This document shows positions 17,641 to 26,399 of a DNA stretch of 64,000 nucleotides, one piece after another. Made by a program: the position numbers and the translations under genes. The stretch is from contig CAIWCC010000099.1 of the NCBI GenBank assembly GCA_903911085.1, forward strand, positions 62,001 to 126,000. The letters run 5' to 3'. The stretch is from an uncultured Bacteroidales bacterium (GTDB lineage Bacteria; Bacteroidota; Bacteroidia; Bacteroidales; Paludibacteraceae). Numbering within the stretch: position 1 is the stretch's first letter; each line of letters begins with the position of its first letter. Below the pieces are notes generated by a model, which had not been told where the DNA came from, did not search any database, and saw only the letters and a program-made list of their open reading frames with translations.

Positions 17641-19596
17641 TTACTGAATTAGTAACTTTTGAGGGGAAAAACCAGAACAGCAAACAAGATAGATGCCTTT
17701 GGGTAAAGTTTCAATACCTATCGTTTTGTTTGTTGAAAATGATTTCACTATAACACCTTGCAAGTTTACTAAATCACAATCACAATATTCTGTTGAAGTA
17801 ACAATCATCTCATTTTTTACGGGGTTTGGAAAAATCTCAAAATCCATTTTTTTTGATTGAATTTCGTTTGTTGCCAACGGAATGTCAATTATTTTTTGAA
17901 GATTACTCCCAAGTTTGTTGTAATCTTGTTCTTTGATTGAAGGTGTTGAAACTTGATTCAAATAAATACTTCCAGTTGATGTAATTACACCATTGGCATC
18001 AAAAAAATCGCCAAATCCTCCAAATGGTTGAAAATAAGCGTATCGTTCAACAAACCAAGTACTTTCGAGCCATGGCAATGCTAATTTCAAAAATCCATCT
18101 TGCACCCAAGTATTTCTAAATTTATTGGCATTAAACTCAGTTATCCAAATTGGCATTTTGTAATAATTGTAACAAGCATTCACTTTAGCTTTGAACCGTG
18201 CGAAAATTTTTGCAGGGTCTTCGTCAGGTGTGGTAGATGGACTTGCACCCCAATCGTACCAATGCATTCCAATGGCATCCATTCTTGTATTTAATGGAAC
18301 AGCCAGTGTATTCATGTTTTTTACCCAATTCAATTCTTCACCTTCGCGACAAGATGGCGACAAGATCCGAAGGCCTGTTTTCATTAAATTTTTTTGATAA
18401 ATTACAGCAGTGTCCACAACGCACAACGAACCATATTTCCCCGATTGGTCATTGCAATTGTCTGACTCATTGAAGCTCATAATATGTGTAATCTTAGTTT
18501 TTCGAATAAATGCATTTACATCATCTTTCGTATCTATGGCACTTTTACCCCATGTCATTGCAGAATATTCTCTATCCAAATCTGATATGTTTGAGCTTCC
18601 CCAATTATAATACCACGAAGCATTGACTCCTTTTACGTCACCACCAGTTCCTTTTTTATTCACCCAAATCCAAGGAATTACACGAATGAATGAAACATTG
18701 TCGTTCAATCCAGTAGGCAATTTGTTGATGTATAAATCTGACTCCGAAGCAATATACACCTGACTGATTCCTGAACCATCGCCCTCGACAGCCAAAGTGA
18801 CCATATACCCTTTTTTTAGAATAAATGAGGAGATTTTTTTGTTGAGGTTATTAGGAATGGCAGTGTCAGAAAAAACTGTTTTGGCTACAACTTCACCATA
18901 AGTGCCTGTTTGATTTTCATTGTCAAAAAAACGTAATGGTTTGTAATATAGTTGAAAAGGATTTATAGCTGACCCATTATAGTATTGATTTATAGTCGCA
19001 TTATTGTTAATCGAGAATGCTTGACCAAGAATGGAAATTTTATTAACAATGCCAGTGTTTGCTAATTGAGCATTTAGTGCAGGGGCAAATATCCACGCAT
19101 CGTAGGAAATTATATTAATTTTTGAGTTGTTATCAATCGGATTATTACTAAATAAATAAAGTTTCGAATCGCCAGAAAGTGTAACCGAAGCATTTTTTAT
19201 TTCGTTAGAATATACTATTGAGCTGTCAATAAGCAAAATGTTGATACCACTTCCCATGTCTATACAAAATCCATCGCCCAGCTTTATTGTTGCATTTACA
19301 ATTGATAAGTTTCCTTGTCCCATTACTATGTTGCCGGCAATACCAGCAGAACCGCCTAGAATTGGTTCGTAATTTTTAATGCATAGATTTTTGTTAATAG
19401 CAGTGTTTGGCTCAATGGTTCCAGACTTTGGAATAGTTCCATTTTGGTCATCTTTCCAATTATTTTCGTTGAAAAATTGACCATCATTGGCATTTCCTGT
19501 CCACACAAGATTTTGTGCATTTACAGTTAAAACACCAATAAAAATTATAGTCAGAGTAAGTGTTTTTTTTATTGAATTTAATATCAAATCTATCAT
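17641..19596 (-). CDS. GH128-like glycosidase with N-terminal beta-helix-like region and T9SS domain
   Basis: About 651 residues from ATG 19594-19596. An upstream ATG at 19656 would add 20 residues that do not improve the signal peptide. After the signal (ending VNAQ) comes a repetitive beta-rich region (about 30-300). The catalytic core (about 305-530) is of the Asl1/glycosyl hydrolase catalytic core type. It has the acid/base Glu377 in MSFNESDN, MHWYDWG, and the nucleophile Glu487 in PIWITEF. A T9SS domain ends the protein (MDFEIFPNPVKNEMIV, GIYLVCCSG). GH128 enzymes are beta-1,3-glucanases; here the FNES variant replaces FNEP. The paralogue at 26400-29048 keeps FNEP. It precedes GH16 by 28 bp, probably in one operon. 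Confidence 0.78.
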   Translation of the reverse strand: MIDLILNSIKKTLTLTIIFIGVLTVNAQNLVWTGNANDGQFFNENNWKDDQNGTIPKSGTIEPNTAINKNLCIKNYEPILGGSAGIAGNIVMGQGNLSIVNATIKLGDGFCIDMGSGINILLIDSSIVYSNEIKNASVTLSGDSKLYLFSNNPIDNNSKINIISYDAWIFAPALNAQLANTGIVNKISILGQAFSINNNATINQYYNGSAINPFQLYYKPLRFFDNENQTGTYGEVVAKTVFSDTAIPNNLNKKISSFILKKGYMVTLAVEGDGSGISQVYIASESDLYINKLPTGLNDNVSFIRVIPWIWVNKKGTGGDVKGVNASWYYNWGSSNISDLDREYSAMTWGKSAIDTKDDVNAFIRKTKITHIMSFNESDNCNDQSGKYGSLCVVDTAVIYQKNLMKTGLRILSPSCREGEELNWVKNMNTLAVPLNTRMDAIGMHWYDWGASPSTTPDEDPAKIFARFKAKVNACYNYYKMPIWITEFNANKFRNTWVQDGFLKLALPWLESTWFVERYAYFQPFGGFGDFFDANGVITSTGSIYLNQVSTPSIKEQDYNKLGSNLQKIIDIPLATNEIQSKKMDFEIFPNPVKNEMIVTSTEYCDCDLVNLQGVIVKSFSTNKTIGIETLPKGIYLVCCSGFSPQKLLIQ

Positions 19597-19675
19597 TATT
19601 GACTGCGTAGTTAGTTTTATTAAACGATTGTATTTCAATGCTTTGTTGATGAACAAAAAGATGTATTTTAATAAT

Positions 19676-19710
19676 CCTCAAAGAGTCAGTTATTTGCTGA
19701 CCTTTGAGGA
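19676..19710. terminator. Strong hairpin between the adhesin-like gene and the GH128-like gene
   Basis: CCTCAAAG-a-GTCAG / CTGAC-CTTTGAGG with a 7-base loop, giving a 13-bp stem with one bulge. On the minus strand it is followed by ATTATTAAAAT rather than a U-run. It may reduce read-through from the long upstream gene, or act as an RNA-stability hairpin within the operon. No promoter was seen below it, so full termination would leave the next three genes without a transcript. Confidence 0.5.
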
Positions 19711-19813
19711 TTTGACTATTAACCCCTAAAGTGGAATAAGAAATATTATAACTGATTATTTTAACTTAAACTAAAGTCCAAAAACCAATACTAACTTTAA
19801 TTCCCCTTCTGGT

Positions 19814-19829
19814 CCCGATAGCTATCGGG
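19814..19829. repeat. 16-bp perfect palindrome CCCGATAGCTATCGGG
   Basis: A perfect palindrome 10 bp below the stop codon of the long adhesin-like gene. It can form an 8-bp self-complementary hairpin or be a protein-binding site. It is a type of short palindrome frequent at gene ends in Bacteroidota. Confidence 0.55.
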
Positions 19830-19839
19830 TTAGAGTTTA

Positions 19840-22800
19840 CTAATTTACTATCTTTTTCACCCAGTTTTTTGCACCGGCTTCAATTTGCACATTGTAAATT
19901 CCTTTTGATGAAAGGTTGATTTCCAATGTATTGCTGTTTGCTTTTTTGTTAATCACCATGCGTCCAATGGCATCAAATACACGAATATTTGCTTTTACAT
20001 CCAAGTTCTGAATTGACAGTTTACCGTTCACAATTGACAGTTGAGGTGCAGCTGATTCTGTTTCTAATTCAACTACATTAGCTGTTGGGATGCGTTGTGC
20101 GGTTATTGCAAAACGGGAATTGTTGGTTCCAGCAACAGCTGTAAATGTGTAATTTGAAGTCAACAAATTGGTAATTGTTGCGGGACTTGTTCCATTGTCT
20201 GTAAGCAATAATTTCGACAAACTTGGTGCCTGTGTAGCATCTACGCTGATAGTAGTTGAACCTGCTGTTTTGGTATAAAAACCAATTGGCAAGTTTACCA
20301 CATTAGTTATTGGTAAGGCATTATATGAATAATTTACTCCGCCCAACATGGTATAAACTTGTGGTTTATCGGTTCCAATACCAATCATTTTTTCATAATC
20401 CTGACCAATTTCGTAAGCTGTACTTTGATTATTATCCATTATCAAGTTGGTTTTGTCAATTCCAGTAGAACTTGCAAAATTTATTTGAATCTTATCCGAT
20501 AAATCTGTATCAACAGTTGTTTTTGCTCCTTGACGACCTAGATAATTGAATGAAATTGTGGTGCCACTTCCTACCTGAACAAAATATGCTGACATTGGTG
20601 GTATAGTATAACTTTCGGCATTGCTAACGTCGGTATAAGTAATATTATTTCCATCGATAAATGACATGTGTGTAGCACTAGTTTTTGCTCCATTGCCATT
20701 AAAATTACTCAAATATGGTAACCCAATTAAGTTCCAACCATAATTGTTACCAGCAGCATCTCCTGTATATGCAGTTACTGGAACAGTGCGACCATCTGTT
20801 TCTGCATCAAGTACATTAGGAGTTAATGGTATAGACAATTCTACATTATATGTTCCACTTACAAGAGTTTTTAATCCAATAATATAACCTTTATTGGCAA
20901 GCAAAATGTTTGGGTCTGGCAGTTGTAGAGCAATGTGTTTCCAATTGCTTCCTGTACCAAATTTAGCACGCTTTTGACCATCATAATACTTTATAAACCA
21001 ATCGCCATCTTCGCCTAAAGTACCTAATGAATTACCATCCGATTTGGTAATAGCTGCAACAGATACATTGCATGGAAATGCCATAAAATACCATTTCGTG
21101 TCGTCGATGGTTTTTAAAAGTCGCACTGTGGTTGCAGTAATTTTGGCATCTATTTTGGCACTAAAAGTCGTTGCATCTTTTCCTGCTTTTAAAGTTACTG
21201 TTTCAACTGTTATTTGACTATTTACATTTAGTTTTCCACCTGCATCAACTGTAACGCTATTTACTTTTGGTGACGTGTTTACAGTCAATGTACCGTTATT
21301 AGCAATGGTTAAATTTGTTCCTGCGTCAACAGGCAAATCACCTAAGTTTTGTGCAGTTGCAGCAGGTACATTTACTGTATTTATAGCGGCAATGGTAATT
21401 GTGCCAGCCACCGGATTAAAGCTATAATTGGTAGCCGATAAACCGCTAACATTTGGTGTGATAGTAAGTCCAGTAGTTTCGGCAACAGTGGTGTTGGAGT
21501 AATTTGTTGAATATGAAACCGATCCACTTATTACGCCAGCACCTTCACTATTTACAAAACCGGAAGGAGTGTAAGTTCCTGCACCTGTTACTGTAGCAGC
21601 GGCGGTTCCATAAGCTACTGATTGATTTCCTGCAGTAATGGTTAAAGCCACTTTATCAATTGTAAATGCTGTAGCAGAAGAACTTGCAGAATTGTAATTT
21701 CCATTGGCTGCAACAGTTGCGGTTACGGTATATGAACCAGCATTTGTAGGTGCTACATCGGTTGGGCCATATCCTGTGCCTGAATAACTGAAAGTTAGTG
21801 TTCCAGCAGAACCACCTTTAGTTGCAGCAATTGGACCTTGAGGCGTACCATTGTAAGTATAAGTACCAATAGGAGTTACTATTACTGTTGGTGTTGCTGG
21901 ATTTACACTTCCCGAACATGCAACATTTTGATCACTAATACCCGTTGTTGCAATTGTTATGTTTTCGGAATTGTAATTTGCTACCGCCAAACCTGCTTTT
22001 AACCGAACATAGATGTTTGTTTCACTTACAGAGCCGTTACTTGGGGTTAGAGTTATTGGATTTGTAGCACTAAAAGAGCCACCTGTAGAGGTAGAAATTT
22101 CGTAATTTGTAAGTGGACTTATGGAAATATTTCCATTCAAATTTGTTCCACCTACGATAAATGACTGTTCTGAAGATGGTCCAGAACTATAAGTATAGGC
22201 AAAACCAGTGCGTGTAGTTTGGGTAACTGATACAGTAGTAACCGCAAAATTGGCAACCAATGTTTTGGCGGCCGAAGCAGTAAATGCATAAGTTGCGTCT
22301 GTAGATTGCACTGCGCCACCGCTAGTATTAAGTGTCCAGTTCACAAATCTATAACCACTGTTGGCGGTTGCTGTGAGTGAAACGGATGCTCCTGCCGTAT
22401 AAGTGGCTGCACCACTAACACTTCCATTACCAGAAGACGAAGCAGAAATTACATAATTTTGGGGTGCATAAGCACCAGTCACATCGTAATTAATGTATGC
22501 TATGTCAAAGTTGGAGGCTTCCGATTGGAATGCTTTTCCATAGCTTAAATACGTTGGATACGTGGCTGCATATTCTTGAAGTACGACATCGTCCAATGTC
22601 ATAACTACAACCGGTGTTCCAGTACTACTATTTGTCTTGGTCGAAAATTGCATTGATAAGGAAGTGGTTGTAGGGCTTGTGGTTAAAGCCGGTGTTGTAT
22701 TGGTTGAATAGTTACTTAATCCTGTTGACGTATAGTCAGCCTTTACAGAAGCTGCTCCATCTACTAATTTAATAGATTGACCTAGAGCAGCCCTTTGAGA

Positions 22801-24006
22801 GGTTGTTGCACTTAACTTGTAGGTTTTATTAGGTGATACAGTTGCAGATACACTGTATGCTCCATTATTCGAGGCAACCCATGTACCTTCTTTGATTTGT
22901 AACTGACCCCCATTGGTTGATGACCATACAACAGCACCTAAAGGCCATCCGCCAGCAGACCATCCGGTAGCATCTGTTGCGAAATCTCCATTTGTAACTA
23001 AATTTGGTCCAACTGCAGAACCAATTGTTGGAGTTGCCTCCATTTCGGATAAAACCATGTCATCAATTACATAAGTGTTACTACCATTCCAACCAATTAC
23101 ATCAAGTATAGCAACTGAATCAGCTACTCCCGTTGTAAATGTTTTTCCATTTAATGTCCATACAGCAGATGCGGGAACCGTTGAGCCAGGATTTCCATAT
23201 ATATTGTTCATACCATCAGACGCATTTGTTTTTACAAATGTTCCTGTACCATCGTAATTCCCTAATTTAAAGTCGTAACGCATATTCCCATTATTCAACG
23301 TTTTAGAAAGGTATTTAGCATAAAAACTAAATGAATAGGCTGTACTTGGTTTCAATCCTTTAATAGTTAGTGTTGTTACAACAGATGTAGTATTGCTGTT
23401 AATTAACTTTAGTGCACCCGCTCCAGTTCTAAATTCTCCAGCCGTAGTTGTTCTGCCTTGTCCGGCTAAAATGAAATTCCACATAGTCATATCGGCCGAT
23501 TCAAAATTTCCATTATTATCCTTCAATAGATTATCGCTGTAAATACTTTGAGTTGTTGTAGTTGTAACAAAAACTCCATCTCTATAAATATGAACATTTG
23601 TTCCTTCCACTGCAAAGCGGAAAGTGTGATAAGTTGCAGCATCATTAGCCGCAGAACTTATATTTGTAGCGGCAGTTTCGTTGGTGTAATTCAATGCGCC
23701 ATAGTTATCTATTCCACTTGAATTGATTGACATACGCATGCCAGTACGCCCACTATTACGAGTTTCGAGGAAAAAACCTTTTACGGCAGCTGATAGAATT
23801 TTAGCTTTTACTTCAACGGTGTAATTCGTAGGTGCAGTAAATAATGCATTATTGATCATTTTACGGGTTCCAGCTGCAAGATTCATTGTCGTTGCAGCTA
23901 TCTGTGGACTAGTGCTTAAATCCTTAATGGTCAATACGGGATCTGCTGCCATAAGTTCAAAAGAGAAAAAAGGCAAGATAACCAAAAGTAAAAATGTTTT
24001 TTTCAT
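19840..24006 (-). CDS. Large secreted adhesin-like multidomain protein with T9SS domain
   Basis: About 1388 residues from ATG 24004-24006 (MKKTFLLL), which matches the start of its paralogue at 24550-26358. An upstream in-frame ATG at 24075 would place 23 extra residues before the signal peptide. Order: signal (1-21); LamG-like lectin domain (about 25-160, with FRFAVEGTNVHIYRDGVFV); a first CBM-like jelly roll (to about 325); a second CBM4/9-like module (about 330-490, LVTNGDFATDATGW); the YDVTGAYAPQN signature; an InlB/Bacterial-Ig-like repeat (YRFVNWTLN); MBG-type repeats (about 720-880); a beta-rich stretch; and a T9SS domain (IRVFDAIGRMVINKK). No catalytic motif is seen. Probably a cell-surface polysaccharide binder or scaffold. 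It starts unit 6 with a copy of the shared operator upstream. Confidence 0.8.
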   Translation of the reverse strand: MKKTFLLLVILPFFSFELMAADPVLTIKDLSTSPQIAATTMNLAAGTRKMINNALFTAPTNYTVEVKAKILSAAVKGFFLETRNSGRTGMRMSINSSGIDNYGALNYTNETAATNISSAANDAATYHTFRFAVEGTNVHIYRDGVFVTTTTTQSIYSDNLLKDNNGNFESADMTMWNFILAGQGRTTTAGEFRTGAGALKLINSNTTSVVTTLTIKGLKPSTAYSFSFYAKYLSKTLNNGNMRYDFKLGNYDGTGTFVKTNASDGMNNIYGNPGSTVPASAVWTLNGKTFTTGVADSVAILDVIGWNGSNTYVIDDMVLSEMEATPTIGSAVGPNLVTNGDFATDATGWSAGGWPLGAVVWSSTNGGQLQIKEGTWVASNNGAYSVSATVSPNKTYKLSATTSQRAALGQSIKLVDGAASVKADYTSTGLSNYSTNTTPALTTSPTTTSLSMQFSTKTNSSTGTPVVVMTLDDVVLQEYAATYPTYLSYGKAFQSEASNFDIAYINYDVTGAYAPQNYVISASSSGNGSVSGAATYTAGASVSLTATANSGYRFVNWTLNTSGGAVQSTDATYAFTASAAKTLVANFAVTTVSVTQTTRTGFAYTYSSGPSSEQSFIVGGTNLNGNISISPLTNYEISTSTGGSFSATNPITLTPSNGSVSETNIYVRLKAGLAVANYNSENITIATTGISDQNVACSGSVNPATPTVIVTPIGTYTYNGTPQGPIAATKGGSAGTLTFSYSGTGYGPTDVAPTNAGSYTVTATVAANGNYNSASSSATAFTIDKVALTITAGNQSVAYGTAAATVTGAGTYTPSGFVNSEGAGVISGSVSYSTNYSNTTVAETTGLTITPNVSGLSATNYSFNPVAGTITIAAINTVNVPAATAQNLGDLPVDAGTNLTIANNGTLTVNTSPKVNSVTVDAGGKLNVNSQITVETVTLKAGKDATTFSAKIDAKITATTVRLLKTIDDTKWYFMAFPCNVSVAAITKSDGNSLGTLGEDGDWFIKYYDGQKRAKFGTGSNWKHIALQLPDPNILLANKGYIIGLKTLVSGTYNVELSIPLTPNVLDAETDGRTVPVTAYTGDAAGNNYGWNLIGLPYLSNFNGNGAKTSATHMSFIDGNNITYTDVSNAESYTIPPMSAYFVQVGSGTTISFNYLGRQGAKTTVDTDLSDKIQINFASSTGIDKTNLIMDNNQSTAYEIGQDYEKMIGIGTDKPQVYTMLGGVNYSYNALPITNVVNLPIGFYTKTAGSTTISVDATQAPSLSKLLLTDNGTSPATITNLLTSNYTFTAVAGTNNSRFAITAQRIPTANVVELETESAAPQLSIVNGKLSIQNLDVKANIRVFDAIGRMVINKKANSNTLEINLSSKGIYNVQIEAGAKNWVKKIVN

Positions 24007-24137
24007 GATTTTGAGTTTTAAATTTAATGATAGGCTTAATTTGATAGATTTAATTTTGTTACTGGCTTTTATCACTACAAATACAAATTTTATCGTAAAT
24101 CAATAGTTTGAAGTGTTTTAGCCAATTTTTATCTGCG

Positions 24138-24205
24138 CAAAAATAAGTGATTTATAAGTAGTGATAGTTTGAGTATTATTCAAATTGGTTTAATAAGAAT
24201 TCATA
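24138..24205 (-). promoter_or_regulatory. Shared operator/promoter, copy A (adhesin-like gene, unit 6)
   Basis: Minus strand: -7 box TATTTTTG at 24145-24138; 35 bp upstream the half-site TTTGAA (C of CAAA at 24181); exactly 21 bp further the second half-site ATGAA (C at 24202). Leader to the start codon is 131 bases. Same geometry as the five other copies. Confidence 0.7.
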
Positions 24206-24216
24206 CATTAAATAAT

Positions 24217-24460
24217 ATTGTTGTCCGGTAAAAACAAAAGAAAAAATAGTGTCGCTCCTAAGGAGCTCTGGTAATACTTGTAACTTATTGACTACCATAA
24301 TTTCGTCCCTTTGGGACTAAAGATTTAGCTGCATCGCAGCGAAATTATGGTAGAAAAAATTCAAACCATAAAACCTAAGCCCCATTCGGGGCGACATTAT
24401 AGCAAGTCTTGTTGAATAAAGACTTACAGCAATTATATAAAATGTTTACCGGACAACAAT
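24217..24460 (+). repeat. MITE-like hairpin-rich element, copy 2
   Basis: 244 bp with perfect 16-bp terminal inverted repeats ATTGTTGTCCGGTAAA and TTTACCGGACAACAAT. Internal hairpins include GCTCCTAAGGAGC, CTACCATAATTTCG paired with CGAAATTATGGTAG, and GCCCCATTCGGGGC. It carries no ORF. It is nearly identical to the inverted copy at 53159-53401. It lies 12 bp beyond the distal half-site of operator copy A. Confidence 0.85.
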
Positions 24461-24474
24461 GTTTATATTAAAAA

Positions 24475-24506
24475 CAACCGCCTTTTCCTTTCGAAAAAGA
24501 CGGTTG
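24475..24506 (-). terminator. Intrinsic terminator of unit 5
   Basis: Minus strand: CAACCG, a TCTTTTTC / GAAAAGG inner stem, then CGGTTG followed by TTTTTAAT. The U-run makes it a standard rho-independent terminator, 43 bp after the stop of the 602-residue gene. Confidence 0.85.
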
Positions 24507-24549
24507 AATTAACTAATAACTACAAACTTTTTCTTGAAAGCAATTTTGA

Positions 24550-26358
24550 TTAAAGAATAATTTTAGTTTTACTCTCTCCAGATTTTACAATCACAACTCC
24601 TTTTTCTTTTATTATCAGTTGATTGTTTCTTTCTTTTGCAATAGTTCCAGCTACTTTTACTCCCATGCAATTGTAAACTTCTATTCGTTCACCTGCTTTT
24701 GCACCCGATATTTTAAGAATTCCATTCTGATTACTAATTGACATTTTTCTGTTTATGTTTGAAAGTGCATTAATTACGTTGTAAGGGGCATAAGCGCCAG
24801 TCAAATCATAGGTAATATAAGCAATATCAAAGTTGGCAACTTCCGATTGGAATGCTTTTCCATAGCTTAAATAGCTTGGGAAAGTGGCTGCATATTCTTG
24901 AAGTATCACATCGTCCAATGTCATTACTGCTACTGGTGTTCCAGTATTGCTATTAGTCGTTGTTGTAAACTGCATTATTAACGATGAACTTGTAGGTCCT
25001 GTTGTTATTGCTGGTGTTGTGTTGGTATAGTAGGTCGTTAAACTTCCTGTTGGAACGCTATATTCTGTCTTTACAGATGCAAATCCATCAACTAATTTAA
25101 TAGATTGAAACAAAGGAGATGCAGCTGCTATTCTTTGAGAAGTTTTTGCACTTAACTTATAAGTTTTATTGGGTGATACAGTCACAGGTGCACTACTGTA
25201 TGTTCCACTGGATTTGTTTACCCAAGCGGCTTCTTTGATTTGTAATTGCCCTCCATTGGTAGAAGACCAAATTGCAGTACCTAATGGCCAGCCACCATTA
25301 GCCCATCCTGTTGCATCTGTTGCGAAATCTCCGTTTGTAACCAAATTTGACCCAACAGCTGCGCCAATTGTTGGAGTTGCCTCCATTTCGGATAAAACCA
25401 TGTCATCTATTACATAAGTATTGCTACCATTCCAACCAATAATATCAAGTATAGCAACTGAATCAGCTACACCTGTTGTAAATGTTCTGCCATTAGCTGT
25501 CCAAGTAGCAAGTGCGGCATCCATCGAGTTGGTTGGAGCACCATATATGTTGTTAAAAGCATCTGTTGCATTGGTTCTAACAAATGCTCCTGTACCATCA
25601 TAATTGCCTAATTTTAGGTCGTAACGCATATTGCCAGCTACAACTGATTTTGCTAAGTATTTTGCATAAAAACTAAAAGAATAAGCTGTACTCGGTTTCA
25701 ATCCTTTAATAGTTAATGTTGTAGCAACTGATGTAGTATTGTTGTTTTTTAACTTCACAGCACCCAATCCATTTCTGAATTCTCCGGCAGCAGTTGTTCT
25801 GCCTTGTCCTGTAAGAGCAGGTAAAAAATACCACATACTCATATCGGTCGATTCGAAACTTCCATTGCTGTCTTTCAATAGATTGTCGCTGTAAATTGCT
25901 TGAGTAGTTGTTGTTGTCACAAAAACTCCATCGCGATAAATATGTACGTTTGTACCTTCTACTGCAAAGCGAAAAGTGTGATAAGTTGCAGCATCATTTG
26001 CATCAGCATTCAAATTGGTGATGGCAGTTTCGTTGGTATAATTCAATGCGCCATAGTTGTCAATTCCATTTGAGTTGATTGACATACGTAGGCCATTACG
26101 TCCACTGTTGCGGGTTTCCAAGAAAAAACCTTTCACGGCTGCTGATAGAATTTTTGCTTTTACTTCAACGGTATAATCACCTGTTGGTACAAATGAAGAG
26201 TTGTTGATCATTTTACGAGTTCCAATTCCATAATTTATTGTTGATGCACCAATTACAGGATTTGTGCTCAAATCTTTAGTTGTCAATACAGGATCGGCAG
26301 CCATAAGTGCAAATGAGAAAAATGGCATGATAGCCAATAGTAAAATTCTTTTTTTCAT
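24550..26358 (-). CDS. Secreted lectin-like protein with T9SS-type C-terminus
   Basis: 602 residues. The signal (1-20) is almost identical to that of the neighbouring adhesin-like protein. Domains: LamG-like (about 24-160, FRFAVEGTNVHIYRDGVFV), jelly roll (about 165-330) and CBM4/9-like module (about 335-500, LVTNGDFATDATGW). The signature YDLTGAYAPYN is followed by a short sorting-type domain (about 535-602, IEVYNCMGVKVAG). The first 500 residues are strikingly similar to those of the gene at 19840-24006, which then adds long repeat domains. This points to tandem duplication followed by domain gain or loss. Last gene of unit 5, 41 bp after the GH128-like enzyme. Function inferred only as glycan binding. 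Confidence 0.78.
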   Translation of the reverse strand: MKKRILLLAIMPFFSFALMAADPVLTTKDLSTNPVIGASTINYGIGTRKMINNSSFVPTGDYTVEVKAKILSAAVKGFFLETRNSGRNGLRMSINSNGIDNYGALNYTNETAITNLNADANDAATYHTFRFAVEGTNVHIYRDGVFVTTTTTQAIYSDNLLKDSNGSFESTDMSMWYFLPALTGQGRTTAAGEFRNGLGAVKLKNNNTTSVATTLTIKGLKPSTAYSFSFYAKYLAKSVVAGNMRYDLKLGNYDGTGAFVRTNATDAFNNIYGAPTNSMDAALATWTANGRTFTTGVADSVAILDIIGWNGSNTYVIDDMVLSEMEATPTIGAAVGSNLVTNGDFATDATGWANGGWPLGTAIWSSTNGGQLQIKEAAWVNKSSGTYSSAPVTVSPNKTYKLSAKTSQRIAAASPLFQSIKLVDGFASVKTEYSVPTGSLTTYYTNTTPAITTGPTSSSLIMQFTTTTNSNTGTPVAVMTLDDVILQEYAATFPSYLSYGKAFQSEVANFDIAYITYDLTGAYAPYNVINALSNINRKMSISNQNGILKISGAKAGERIEVYNCMGVKVAGTIAKERNNQLIIKEKGVVIVKSGESKTKIIL

Positions 26359-26399
26359 GATTTTGAGTATTAATTGTTTGATTGTTATAATTTAGTTGT

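Larger units (their letters stand above)
24007..24549. other. Intergenic region: leader, operator, MITE-like copy 2, terminator
   Basis: 543 bp. It holds the 131-base leader of the adhesin-like gene, a shared operator/promoter (24138-24205), a MITE-like element (24217-24460) and the intrinsic terminator of unit 5 (24475-24506). No coding sequence is seen. Confidence 0.7.
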
